From DASUAS01 sp963756895 (GTDB lineage Bacteria; Actinomycetota; Acidimicrobiia; IMCC26256; DASPTH01): 64,000 nucleotides of DNA. The DNA is taken from contig CAVWPI010000004.1 of the NCBI GenBank assembly GCA_963756895.1, positions 682,001 through 746,000 on the forward strand. Direction: 5' to 3'. The notes beneath the pieces are model-generated. The model was not told the DNA's origin. It searched no databases and worked only from the letters and a program-made list of their open reading frames with translations. How positions within the stretch are numbered: the first letter of the stretch is position 1; every line of letters begins with the position of its first letter. The translations under genes and the position numbers were made by a program. Shown one piece after another: positions 57,587 to 64,000 of this stretch.

Positions 57587-58180
57587 GTGAGGAAGCTCAC
57601 CGTCGACGACATCGTCGACCACCGCGCCTACGAACGCGAGCGCGACGAGTTCCGCGCCGCCATCATCGCCATGAAGGCGCGTCGGCGCATCGCGTTGGGC
57701 GACTTCGTCACCATCGTGTTCGAGAACACCGACACCATGCGCTGGCAGGTGCAGGAGATGGCGCGGGCCGAGCGCATGCTCACCGACGACGCCATTGCCG
57801 GCGAGGTCGCCACCTACAACGAGCTCATCCCCGATCCGGGTGAGCTGTCGGCCACGTTGTTCATCGAGCTCACGGAGGAGTCGGCGCTGCGCGAGTGGCT
57901 GCCGAAGCTGCGCGGGGTCGAGTTCGCGGTGCGCTTCGACCTCGGCCCGCGTGACGCGTCCGCGTCGCGGGTCGTCGCGATCCCGCGCGACGAGGAACGG
58001 CTCACGCGCGACGACATCACGTCGACCGTTCACTACCTCCGCTTCCCGTTCGACGCCGAGCAGCGCGAGTTGCTGGCCACCGGCCCGGCCCGCCTCGTGG
58101 TCGACCACCCCGAGTACCAGGTCGAGCTCGACCTCACCGACGCGCAGCGCGCCGAGCTCGCCGGCGACTTCGCCGACTGA
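57587..58180 (+). CDS. DUF3501 family protein
   Basis: A 197-aa protein beginning RKLTVDDIVDHRAYERERDE, with MKARRRIALGDFVTIVFENT and DTMRWQVQEMARAERMLTDD, then ELIPDPGELSATLFIELTEE, the hallmark segments of DUF3501. The family often neighbours rubrerythrin, as here, and is thought to act in oxidative stress, but its activity is unknown. GAGAGGAG precedes the GTG. It has its own upstream inverted repeat. The TGA overlaps the ATG of the dUTPase gene by one base. Confidence 0.85.
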   Translation: MRKLTVDDIVDHRAYERERDEFRAAIIAMKARRRIALGDFVTIVFENTDTMRWQVQEMARAERMLTDDAIAGEVATYNELIPDPGELSATLFIELTEESALREWLPKLRGVEFAVRFDLGPRDASASRVVAIPRDEERLTRDDITSTVHYLRFPFDAEQRELLATGPARLVVDHPEYQVELDLTDAQRAELAGDFAD

Positions 58181-58620
58181 TGCCGGTCCGCATCAAGGTC
58201 CAGCGGCTGGACCCCGAGCTCCCGCTTCCGCGTCAGCAGCACACCGACGATGCCGGCTACGACCTGCACGCTCGCGAGCGGGTCGAGCTCGCACCCGGCG
58301 GGGGACGCGGGCTCGTGCCCACCGGGCTCGCGGTCGCGATCCCGCCGGGCTACGCGGGCTTCGTGCTGCCCCGTTCCGGCCTCGCGCTGAACCACGGCAT
58401 CACCTGCCTCAACACACCCGGCCTCATCGATCCGCTGTACCGCGGCGAGCTCAAGGTGCTGCTCGTCAACACCGACCCCGAGACTTCGTTCACCGTCGAG
58501 CGCGGCGATCGCGTCGCGCAGCTCGTGATCCAGCACGTCGAGCAGGTCGACTGGAAAGAGGTCGATACGCTCGACGTCACCGAGCGCGACACCTTCGGGT
58601 TCGGATCGACGGGCGTCTGA
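58180..58620 (+). CDS. dut: dUTP diphosphatase (dUTPase)
   Basis: A 146-aa trimeric dUTPase with all five motifs in order: DAGYDLHA (1), PRSGLA (2), GLIDPLYRGELKV (3, with the catalytic Asp), GDRVAQLV (4) and the C-terminal GFGSTGV (5). It hydrolyses dUTP to dUMP and PPi, which keeps uracil out of DNA and feeds dTMP synthesis. Coupled to DUF3501 by a TGATG overlap. Normal length. Confidence 0.96.
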   Translation: MPVRIKVQRLDPELPLPRQQHTDDAGYDLHARERVELAPGGGRGLVPTGLAVAIPPGYAGFVLPRSGLALNHGITCLNTPGLIDPLYRGELKVLLVNTDPETSFTVERGDRVAQLVIQHVEQVDWKEVDTLDVTERDTFGFGSTGV

Positions 58621-58633
58621 TCGGGGACCTGCG

Positions 58634-59572
58634 GTGACGACTCGGAAGTTCCGGTTCGGCGTGCAGGCGTCGACCGCACGTGCGGGCGCGGAGTGGGCCG
58701 AGCAGGCCCGCACGATCGAGGACCTGGGCTACTCCACGCTGTTCATGCCCGATCACTTCGTCGACGCCGCCTTGGCGCCGATGGTCGCGCTCCCGTTCGC
58801 GGCCGCCGCCACGACGACCCTGCGCATCGGGATGCTGGTGCTCGGCAACGACTACAAGCACCCCGCGGTGGTCGCCAAGGAGGCGGCCACCCTCGACGTG
58901 CTCTCCGACGGCCGGCTCGAGTTCGGGCTCGGCGCGGGCTGGATGACTGCCGACTACCACGCCCTCGGCCTGACCTACGACCGACCCGGGGTGCGCATCG
59001 ACCGCCTGGCCGAAGCGCTGGCCGTCGTGAAGGGCGCGTGGGGCGACGGATCGTTCGACTTCGCCGGTGAGCACTACACGATCAACGCGTACGACGGCCT
59101 GCCCACGCCGGTCCAGCGGCCGCGCCCGCCGATCCTCGTGGGCGGCGGCGGTCAGAAGCTGCTGCGCCTGGCCGGACGCGAAGCCGACATCGTCGGCATC
59201 AACCCGATCCTGAGCGCCGGCGTCATCGGCGCTGAAGCGGCCAGGAACACCCTGGGCGACTCGACCGTCCGCAAGATCGGCTGGATCCGCGACGGCGCGG
59301 GGGACCGGTTCGACGAGCTCGAGCTGCAGATCCGGTACTTCGTCGCCGCGGTCACCGACGACGCCCGCGGCCTGGCCGAGGCCATGGCCCCCGGCTTCGG
59401 GGTGTCGGCCGACGAGGCGCTCTCGTCGGGTGCGGTGCTGGCAGGCACCGTCGACGAGGTCTGCGACACGCTCGTCGCCCGTCGGGAGGAGTGGGGTGTC
59501 TCCTACGTGGTCTTCGGTGACGACCAGTACGAGCAGTTCGCGCCCGTGGTGGCACGGCTCGCCGGGACCTGA
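58634..59572 (+). CDS. LLM class F420-dependent oxidoreductase
   Basis: A 312-aa luciferase-like enzyme. RFGVQASTARAGAEWAEQAR, then LGYSTLFMPDHFVDAALAPM, LRIGMLVLGNDYKHPAVVAK and DGRLEFGLGAGWMTADYHAL are typical of the actinobacterial F420 branch (TIGR03621-like). RPRPPILVGGGGQKLLRLAG marks the second half. It starts at GTG 58634, 13 bp after dut. A cytosolic hydride-transfer enzyme with unknown substrate. It ends 36 bp before the tRNA gene. Confidence 0.9.
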   Translation: MTTRKFRFGVQASTARAGAEWAEQARTIEDLGYSTLFMPDHFVDAALAPMVALPFAAAATTTLRIGMLVLGNDYKHPAVVAKEAATLDVLSDGRLEFGLGAGWMTADYHALGLTYDRPGVRIDRLAEALAVVKGAWGDGSFDFAGEHYTINAYDGLPTPVQRPRPPILVGGGGQKLLRLAGREADIVGINPILSAGVIGAEAARNTLGDSTVRKIGWIRDGAGDRFDELELQIRYFVAAVTDDARGLAEAMAPGFGVSADEALSSGAVLAGTVDEVCDTLVARREEWGVSYVVFGDDQYEQFAPVVARLAGT

Positions 59573-59608
59573 GCCCCGCGGTCTCCCGCGCTATTCTCGT
59601 CCCCCAAC

Positions 59609-59684
59609 GCGGACGTGGCTCAGTTGGTAGAGCACAACCTTGCCAAGGTTGGGGTCGCGGGTTCGAATCCCGTCGTCCGCTCCA
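59609..59684 (+). tRNA. tRNA-Gly (anticodon GCC), CCA encoded
   Basis: Full cloverleaf: acceptor GCGGACG/CGTCCGC, D-arm GCTCAGTTGGTAGAGC, anticodon loop TTGCCAA with GCC at 59642-59644, T-arm with GGTTCGAATCC, discriminator T and encoded CCA (59682-59684). TATTCT at 59592-59597 is a likely -10 box. Its 3' end is a probable attachment site, because a tyrosine integrase gene follows 95 bp downstream. Confidence 0.97.
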
Positions 59685-59698
59685 CAGAACCGCAGGTC

Positions 59699-59722
59699 AG
59701 GCCCCCTCTCCGGAGGGGGCCT
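59699..59722 (+). terminator. Terminator after tRNA-Gly
   Basis: Perfect 10-bp stem, AGGCCCCCTC (59699-59708) and GAGGGGGCCT (59713-59722), loop TCCG, followed by TCCT. It ends transcription from the tRNA before the integrase gene. Confidence 0.8.
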
Positions 59723-59766
59723 TCCTCGTGCAGCTGAGCGTGCCACCCTCCTTGCCACCCAAGCCG

Positions 59767-59772
59767 TATCGT
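59767..59772 (+). promoter_or_regulatory. -10 box (TATCGT) of leaderless integrase promoter
   Basis: TATCGT ends exactly 6 bases before the integrase ATG at 59779. TTGCCA at 59752-59757 could serve as a -35 but the spacing is short. The 6-base distance matches the boxes before the small genes at 62107 and 63559. Confidence 0.5.
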
Positions 59773-59778
59773 GGACCC

Positions 59779-60911
59779 ATGATTCGCAGGCGCGGCAGCA
59801 GCTTCGAGATCCGCGTCTATGCAGGGATCGATGCCGACGGCAAGAAGCAGAACTTCTACGCCACGGTGCAGGGGACCGGCCGCAAAGCGGAGCGAGAAGC
59901 AAAGCAGAAGGAAGGCGAGTTGCTCGCCAAGGCTGCCGCGGGTCGGGTTCCTGCTGCGGCGATCACGTTCGACGAGCTCGCCGACCAGTGGTTGGCGATC
60001 GCCCGCCACGAGAAGTCCACTCGGTACCAGACCGAGATCTTCCTCGATCGCCACGTGCGCCCCGGCGCTTGGCAAGAAGCGGATCGAGAAGATCGGACCA
60101 GTCAGATCTCAACCGTCTCTACCTCGACGCTCGAAGCCGGTAGCGCGGACCGCAAGGCGCTCGCGCCGTCCACCGTCGTGCGCATCCACGGCATCATCCG
60201 CGCTGTGCCTCGAACTGGCGGTCACGAACGACTGGATCACGACGAACCCAGCGGCCCGCGCTCGCCCACCCCGACAGGTCGAGAAGGTGCCCGAATCGCC
60301 TGGTGTCGAGAGCGTGAAGGCGATGCTGTCGGCTGCGTACAAGATGGATAAGGAGATGTACGCGTTCCTGAGGCTCGCATCGGCGACGGGTTTGCGCCGA
60401 GGGAGCATCTGTGGCCTCCGCTGGTCAGATCTGGACCTTGCGAGGGGAACGCTGCTGCACCAGCGCGCCATTGGCATGGGCAAGGGCGCGCCGTACGAGA
60501 AGACAACCAAGTCGGGTGCCAGCCACACAATCGCGCTCGATCGCGACACGGTAACGATCCTGCGATGGCATCGCTTGCGCATGCTCATGCGTTCGAAGGA
60601 CCTCGGAGGACTCGATCCAACGGGATATCTCTTCTCCGCAGATCCGACCTGTTCGAAGCCGTGGCGCCCCGATCACGCATCGAAGCGATTCGCCAGCGTC
60701 AGGGAGTCAGCCGGTGTGACGGGGCAGCTGCGTGACCTACGCAACTTCCATGCCACCGTGCTGCTTGACGACGGGTTCGACATCAAGACCGTTTCTGGCC
60801 GTCTCACCCATGCCCGCACCTCGACGACGCAAGACCGCTACCAAGCACGGCTCCCTGCGACGGACCGGCGCGCCCGCGGAGCACGTCGGAGAGAAGCTGC
60901 GCCGTCGCTAG
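59779..60911 (+). CDS. Tyrosine integrase/recombinase, about five frameshifts
   Basis: About 376 aa as a composite; outer length 3n+2 fits five extra bases (near 60062, 60105, 60120, 60205 and 60878). The N-terminus has MIRRRGSSFEIRVYAGIDAD, the arm-binding fold, then FDELADQWLAIARHEKSTRY. The catalytic domain has ATGLRRGSICGLRWSDL (first Arg), TTKSGASHTIAL (Lys), LRDLRNFHATVLL (box II), GRLTHARTSTTQDRY (His and nucleophile Tyr). Box II is RxxR instead of HxxR. It sits just after tRNA-Gly, so it probably integrates the element there. Its TAG shares CTAG with the convergent HTH stop. Confidence 0.85.
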
Positions 60912-61297
60912 CGCTCAGCGTTCAGGAACTCTTCGAGCGCGGAACGTGATACGCGACGACGCGCACGTGGACCATCGCCCAGGCGCACGGCTCTGAGGCT
61001 CCCGCGCGTGATCATTCGTCGGATGGTTGCAGTCGACACCGACAACTCCGCTGCAGCCTCCTCAAGAGTCAGCGCAAGCTTTGGACTCTCGGTAAAACCA
61101 CCCCTCGGTTCGGACGAGCGAGCCCGACGCGGTCGTCCATCGTTCGCCGCGTCGTCTGCGTTCGACGCTCTTGAGCGCTCGACGGGCAATCGTGCGGCAC
61201 TCTTCGGAGACCGGTCGTCGGGCCAAGTCAGCTTGCTCGCCGTGTTCGGCGTGGTCATTCGCAGCACCTCCTCAGTTGCCTCGCGAGTGCTGACCAT
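60908..61297 (-). CDS. Excisionase-like helix-turn-helix protein
   Basis: A 129-aa protein from the ATG at 61297; an upstream TTG at 61339 would place the start inside the iterons and is less likely. The C-terminal 60 residues form an HTH_17/Xis domain: LALTLEEAAAELSVSTATIR, RMITRGSLRAVRLGDGPRAR, RRVSRSALEEFLNAER. The N-terminal half is charged and probably disordered. Three inverted iterons (61304-61348) lie directly in front of the start, so the protein may bind them and control itself. It is convergent with the integrase, as a recombination directionality factor might be. Confidence 0.8.
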   Translation of the reverse strand: MVSTREATEEVLRMTTPNTASKLTWPDDRSPKSAARLPVERSRASNADDAANDGRPRRARSSEPRGGFTESPKLALTLEEAAAELSVSTATIRRMITRGSLRAVRLGDGPRARRRVSRSALEEFLNAER

Positions 61298-61303
61298 GCG
61301 CTC

Positions 61304-61928
61304 GATCACTCCCGGGACCACTCCCGAATCGACGTCCAATCACTCCCGTTCACGCGGAAAAGTTCGGCAGCGATCGGCCGGGAGTGACCGCGACAAGCCA
61401 AAGACCCCACCAGCGAACGCGGTCGCTTCCGGCGCTGCGCGTGGAGCGTCCGTCGAGTACCTCGTCAGCGCCGGAACGATCCTGCTGCTGCGATGTCTCG
61501 GCGCGCACTCCGCAGTGTCCACGACGCGATGGTGCTGCACTCCGGAACTGTTCCGATCGCCCGTGGGCGCGGGACGGGAGTCATCCGTCCCACGCGCCAG
61601 TACGGATCTGGCGCGATCCGGGAGTGATCCGCGATGCGGGGATGGTCGCCGGGAGTCATCCATGGGACAAGCGGGAGTGATCGCGCCGAGGCCGGGAGTG
61701 ATCCCGACCCGCATGGACAGGTCTCCGGGAGTGATCCCGGGATGGACCGGTCGGCGTCGGAGTGATCGAAAGCGCGTAGATGGTCGCGGGGAGTTTTACG
61801 GCCGGCCTGCGGGTGAGACCGCTGCACTGCGGACAGGTCTCGGCGCAGATCGGAGACGTCCCGCAACCGCGTGCATCGCAGACAGGCACTCGATTCGATG
61901 ACTCCCGGGTCGCTCCCGATGACTCCCG
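61304..61928. repeat. Helically phased iteron array, about 14 copies of CGGGAGT(G/C)ATC
   Basis: Forward copies begin at 61379, 61575, 61619, 61650, 61672, 61693, 61726 and 61758 (the last lacks one G). Reverse copies are at 61304-61314, 61316-61326, 61338-61348, 61897-61907, 61908-61918 and 61918-61928. Measured from AGT, forward spacings from 61575 on are 44, 31, 22, 21, 33 and 31; reverse spacings are 12 and 22, and 11 and 10. These are close to whole helical turns. No convincing gene runs through the region. Candidates: operator or enhancer array for the HTH protein, replication origin iterons, or a partition site. Confidence 0.85.
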
Positions 61929-61929
61929 C

Positions 61930-61953
61930 CTAGGGCCCGCTTGCGGGCCCTAG
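61930..61953. terminator. Perfect hairpin at the end of the iteron array
   Basis: CTAGGGCCCGC (61930-61940), loop TT, GCGGGCCCTAG (61943-61953): a perfect 11-bp stem starting two bases after the last iteron. It may close transcription through the array or be part of the same nucleoprotein site. Confidence 0.55.
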
Positions 61954-62060
61954 ATCCCTGAAGGAGTGGGGTTGTGTCAAGCGTGGAATCGGTCGTCTGC
62001 GCGCTTCGAGCCGCGCGGTCGATCGGTCGCGGGGTCGGGGATAGCTCCCGGATGTTGGTC

Positions 62061-62085
62061 CTCGCACCCGCTTTGCGGGTGTGAG
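62061..62085 (+). terminator. Hairpin just upstream of promoter-like box A
   Basis: CTCGCACCCGC (62061-62071), loop TTT, GCGGGTGTGAG (62075-62085), 11 pairs with one G-U. The box AAGTGTGTCTA begins at the next base. The role is unclear: terminator of upstream transcription, or an end structure. Confidence 0.45.
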
Positions 62086-62109
62086 AAGTGTGTCTACGTT
62101 TTGATCGTG
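62086..62109 (+). promoter_or_regulatory. Promoter-like box, copy A (AAGTGTGTCTA)
   Basis: AAGTGTGTCTA then CGTTTTGATCGTG. Extended -10 TGTCTACGTT, with TACGTT at 62095-62100 ending 6 bases before a GTG at 62107. A frame of 100 codons follows to 62409, running into the transposase 3' end on the other strand. The frame shows no recognisable domain. Copies B (63538) and C (about 63835) share GTGTGTCTAnGnTnnGATC. Confidence 0.5.
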
Positions 62110-62341
62110 CTCGTTGACGCGGGTGGAGGCGTCGACGCGGTGACGCGGGACCGTGTGCCGGGGTCGTCGCGGTCAGGGTCGGAGGCGTCGTCGCGGGTGT
62201 CTCGGTGGTGTCGCGGGAGTTGGCTCCATGGTCACGTTGGGGCAGGGCAGGCTCGAACTTGGCTGCCGTACATCCCTTCGCCACACGAACTCGCCGAACG
62301 AACACGGTGGCGTGGAGCCGTTTCGGCCTCAGCAGGCGGGC

Positions 62342-63445
62342 TCAATCAAGTGTCCGGCCGCGCCACAGAGTGTGGGGGCCATCTAAGGCCCGAGCGCGCG
62401 CCGTGCTGAGAACCAAGCCCCTCACGCCACCTCCGACGGGCTGGTCGGCGAGGCAGCGGATGTGCCCGTCGCGCAGCCCGTAGTAGACGAGCGTGAGGAC
62501 CTTGCGCGCCGCGGCGACCCGAGCGATCGGCCGGCCGCGGCGTTCGGCGATGCGGTGGAAGTCAGCCATGATCTTCGTCGGGCCGCGTTGGCGCGCGACC
62601 GCCTCGACCGCCGCCCAACGCACCAATGGCGAGCCTTGCTTGGTGATGTGCCCGCGCCGCACCGTCGTGTCCGACTCATGATGACGCGGTGTCAGCCCGG
62701 CCCACGAGCACAGCTGCGGCGCTCCGGCGAAGCGGGTGACGTCACCGAGTTCGGCGACGAACACGCCGGCGAGGATCCGCCCGACACCATGGATGGTCTG
62801 GACGGCTTCGTAGCCGGCATGGCCACGCAGCGCCTGGTGGGTGTCGCGTTCGAAGGTGTCGATCTCACGGTCATAGACCGCGAGCAGCTCCCGCAATGAC
62901 CGGACCCGCTGGTCATACGCCGGGGCGAGATCGAGCTCGTCGAGGAGCCGGGTGCCGCGCACGCCGAACAGGTCACTCATCGGGACGGTCACGCCCTCCT
63001 TGGCGAGGATCGCGTGCACCTGGCAACGCAGCCCGGTCCGCAACGCGACCAGCTTGGCGCGATGACGCACCAACTCCCGCAACTCCCGCGTCGCCGGCGG
63101 AGCGATCCACGCTTCGGGCAGCCGGCCCATCCGCAACAGGTCCGCGAGATGCGCGGCGTCGCGACGGTCGTTCTTGACCCGCTGATGCTGATACATCCGC
63201 ACCCCCAACGAGTGCGCGAGGCGCACGTTCGCGCCGGCGTCTTGGAGAGCGTCGACGAGCCAATACCAGCCATAGGTGGCTTCGACCGCGACCTCCGGAT
63301 CCGGGCCCGCCTTCGCGACCTCGAGCGCGATCGCGATCGGATCGTTGTCCAAGTTCACCGCACTGACGACCTCGCCGGCTTCGTCCATCCGCACGATCGT
63401 GCTGCGACGACGATGCAGATCGATCCCGACGTACTGTCGCTCCAT
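62342..63445 (-). CDS. IS110-family transposase (DEDD recombinase)
   Basis: A 367-aa intact transposase. The RuvC-like DEDD residues are Asp9 (YVGIDLHRRRS), Glu55 (VEATYGWYW), Asp93 and Asp96 (VKNDRRDAAHLADLL). The C-terminal Tnp20 domain has QTIHGVGRILAGVFVAELGD, then SWAGLTPRHHESDTTVRRGH and the catalytic Ser272 (ITKQGSPLVRW). The ATG at 63445 follows the strong Shine-Dalgarno GAGGAGG. Family members insert without terminal inverted repeats and are guided by a bridge RNA from the non-coding end. The C-terminal tail (DGPHTLWRGRTLD) may read into flanking DNA. Confidence 0.95.
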   Translation of the reverse strand: MERQYVGIDLHRRRSTIVRMDEAGEVVSAVNLDNDPIAIALEVAKAGPDPEVAVEATYGWYWLVDALQDAGANVRLAHSLGVRMYQHQRVKNDRRDAAHLADLLRMGRLPEAWIAPPATRELRELVRHRAKLVALRTGLRCQVHAILAKEGVTVPMSDLFGVRGTRLLDELDLAPAYDQRVRSLRELLAVYDREIDTFERDTHQALRGHAGYEAVQTIHGVGRILAGVFVAELGDVTRFAGAPQLCSWAGLTPRHHESDTTVRRGHITKQGSPLVRWAAVEAVARQRGPTKIMADFHRIAERRGRPIARVAAARKVLTLVYYGLRDGHIRCLADQPVGGGVRGLVLSTARARALDGPHTLWRGRTLD

Positions 63446-63640
63446 AGGGGCCTCCTCAAACTTGTGAGCAGATACGAACACGAGTGGCGTACCACTCGAG
63501 CTCGCAGGGAGCGGAGGCCCCGCTCCTTCATGGCATCAAGTGTGTCTAGGTTGAGATCATGGCTGTCGACGAGGTGGATGTCGTCGTGAGAGGCCAGGCG
63601 GGCATGCGTCGGGAAGGGGTTGTCAGGCGCGCCGGATGGT
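63446..63640 (-). ncRNA. Candidate IS110 bridge RNA region
   Basis: The non-coding stretch directly upstream of the transposase, where IS110-group elements encode their bridge RNA. It holds two adjacent perfect hairpins: CGAGTGG/CCACTCG (63481-63498, 4-nt loop) and GGAGCGG/CCGCTCC (63508-63526, 5-nt loop). I could not identify target- and donor-binding loops by eye, so the limits are nominal. Confidence 0.35.
63538..63561 (+). promoter_or_regulatory. Promoter-like box, copy B (AAGTGTGTCTA)
   Basis: AAGTGTGTCTAGGTTGAGATC then ATG at 63559. TAGGTT (63547-63552) ends 6 bases before the ATG, as in copy A. The match to copy A continues with gaps in identity for almost 50 bases. Confidence 0.5.
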
Positions 63641-63651
63641 GTTCGAGCTAG
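63559..63651 (+). CDS. Possible 30-aa peptide after box B
   Basis: Reads MAVDEVDVVVRGQAGMRREG and ends VVRRAGWCSS before TAG. It begins exactly 6 bases after a TAnnnT box. It has no recognisable domain and could be the remnant of a gene cut by recombination, or chance. Copy A has a comparable start (VLVDAGGGVDAV). Confidence 0.25.
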   Translation: MAVDEVDVVVRGQAGMRREGVVRRAGWCSS

Positions 63652-63833
63652 TCAGGCCGGGATCGGGCGGGACGATTGAAGATGGTGATAGCAGGCCGCG
63701 TCAGTGTGTGGTCATCTGGACGCTATCGACCAACACGTCCTCAACTCCCGGGTCTCACCCCAGAGAAGATCACCGCACGTGGTGTACGGGCAGTGCGAGT
63801 CGCAGAGCATCAAACGGGGCTCGTGCGGCCCAG

Positions 63834-63848
63834 GTGTGTGTCTATGCT
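63834..63848 (+). promoter_or_regulatory. Promoter-like box, copy C (GTGTGTCTATGCT)
   Basis: GTGTGTGTCTATGCTCGATC: extended -10 with TATGCT at 63843-63848, about 57 bases before the DUF433-like gene. Same core as copies A and B, including the GATC after the box. Confidence 0.5.
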
Positions 63849-63904
63849 CGATCGCGCGATCGGCGCGGGGATTCGACTCCGCGAAGATCGGCGGAGCATG
63901 AGGC

Positions 63905-64000
63905 ATGATGCTCTGCGTGACTACCGTGCCGGCAATCCTCGAACGCCCGGTGTACGGCGTATCCGAGGCGGCAGGCCTCCTCGGGCTGCGGCCTGATCGC
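63905..64000 (+). CDS. DUF433-like / HTH antitoxin-type protein, partial (N-terminus)
   Basis: The first 32 codons before the window ends. TVPAILERPVYGVSEAAGLL followed by GLRPD resembles the N-terminal winged helix of DUF433 proteins ('ERPVYGVxEAxxLLGLxxxT'), which are commonly antitoxins beside a PIN-like toxin. Start is ATG 63905 or 63908. If the match holds, a toxin gene should follow outside the window (inference). Confidence 0.6.
   Translation, partial: MMLCVTTVPAILERPVYGVSEAAGLLGLRPDR

Larger units (their letters stand above)
62086..63655 (-). mobile_element. IS110-family insertion sequence, ends unresolved
   Basis: A single transposase gene with a long 5' non-coding region. IS110 elements lack terminal inverted repeats, so ends cannot be fixed by eye. 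An imperfect direct repeat of about 49 bp (34 identities), starting AAGTGTGTCTA, lies at 62086 and 63538, 1,452 bp apart, close to a usual IS110 length. It may mark the ends or flanks, or may just be a duplicated promoter. Confidence 0.5.

Noticed and set aside
61008..61901. 297-codon plus-strand and several minus-strand open frames through the iteron region
   Set aside because: They are antisense to the HTH gene or made of the repeats; no domain, and composition unlike the neighbours.
61304..61928. CRISPR array
   Set aside because: Units are only 11 bp, spacing is irregular (10-44 bp) and copies occur in both orientations; no cas genes.
63676..63996. 106-codon plus-strand frame overlapping the DUF433-like start
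   Set aside because: Low-complexity Arg-rich translation, no domain; the overlapping shorter frame matches a known N-terminal pattern.
59660..64000. Second attachment site (direct repeat of the tRNA-Gly 3' end)
   Set aside because: I found no second copy of the T-arm/acceptor sequence in the window; if present it lies beyond 64000.

Overview
The window is about 64 kb of very GC-rich DNA with tightly packed, often 4-bp-overlapping genes, many GTG starts and many TAnnnT boxes only 6-10 bases upstream of start codons. F420-type luciferase-like oxidoreductases, a Tad pilus locus, a 13E12/DUF222 HNH gene and two AftD-like arabinofuranosyltransferases point to an actinobacterium. Acidimicrobiia is my best guess, by inference only.

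Layout. (1) 1-6241, minus strand: a catabolic operon with a luciferase-like oxidoreductase, an unknown 114-aa protein, a molybdenum hydroxylase catalytic subunit, a cytochrome P450 and two CaiB/BaiF CoA-transferases. (2) 6342-10736, plus: an SDR, then a branched-chain-amino-acid-type ABC transporter (LivF plus a fused LivH-LivM-LivG). (3) 10661-12223, minus: a secreted copper protein. (4) 12766-20633: a Tad/Flp pilus locus (CpaB, CpaE, CpaF, TadB, TadC, pilin, TadE/TadG-like proteins, a secreted protein), with a divergent HTH gene and a palindromic operator region in front. (5) 20680-52496: a cell-surface polysaccharide region with a USP, many membrane GT-C glycosyltransferases, two AftD-like giants, acyltransferases, GT2/GT4 enzymes, methyltransferases, a NodB deacetylase and a GNAT protein. 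(6) 52493-59572: housekeeping and stress genes (MBL-fold protein, O-methyltransferase, class II aldolase, 2-hydroxyacid dehydrogenase, PerR-like regulator, rubrerythrin, DUF3501, dUTPase, F420-type oxidoreductase). (7) 59609-64000: a tRNA-Gly gene followed by an integrated mobile element with a tyrosine integrase, an excisionase-like HTH gene, a helically phased array of about 14 iterons, an IS110 transposase with a long non-coding end, three copies of a promoter-like box and the start of a DUF433-like gene.

Reading caveat. From about 14.8 kb to 60.9 kb most genes are broken by frameshifts. Almost all that I traced are single extra bases, with clean homology on both sides. Seven genes with one break have a length of 3n+1. 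I treat them as single genes and favour insertion-type sequence error over gene decay. Coordinates of these genes are outer limits and the translations are composites.

The most unusual feature is the iteron array at 61304-61928. Its CGGGAGT(G/C)ATC repeats lie 10-12, 21-22, 31-33 or 44 bases apart, that is on one face of the helix, with outer inverted clusters. One cluster sits directly in front of the excisionase-like gene.
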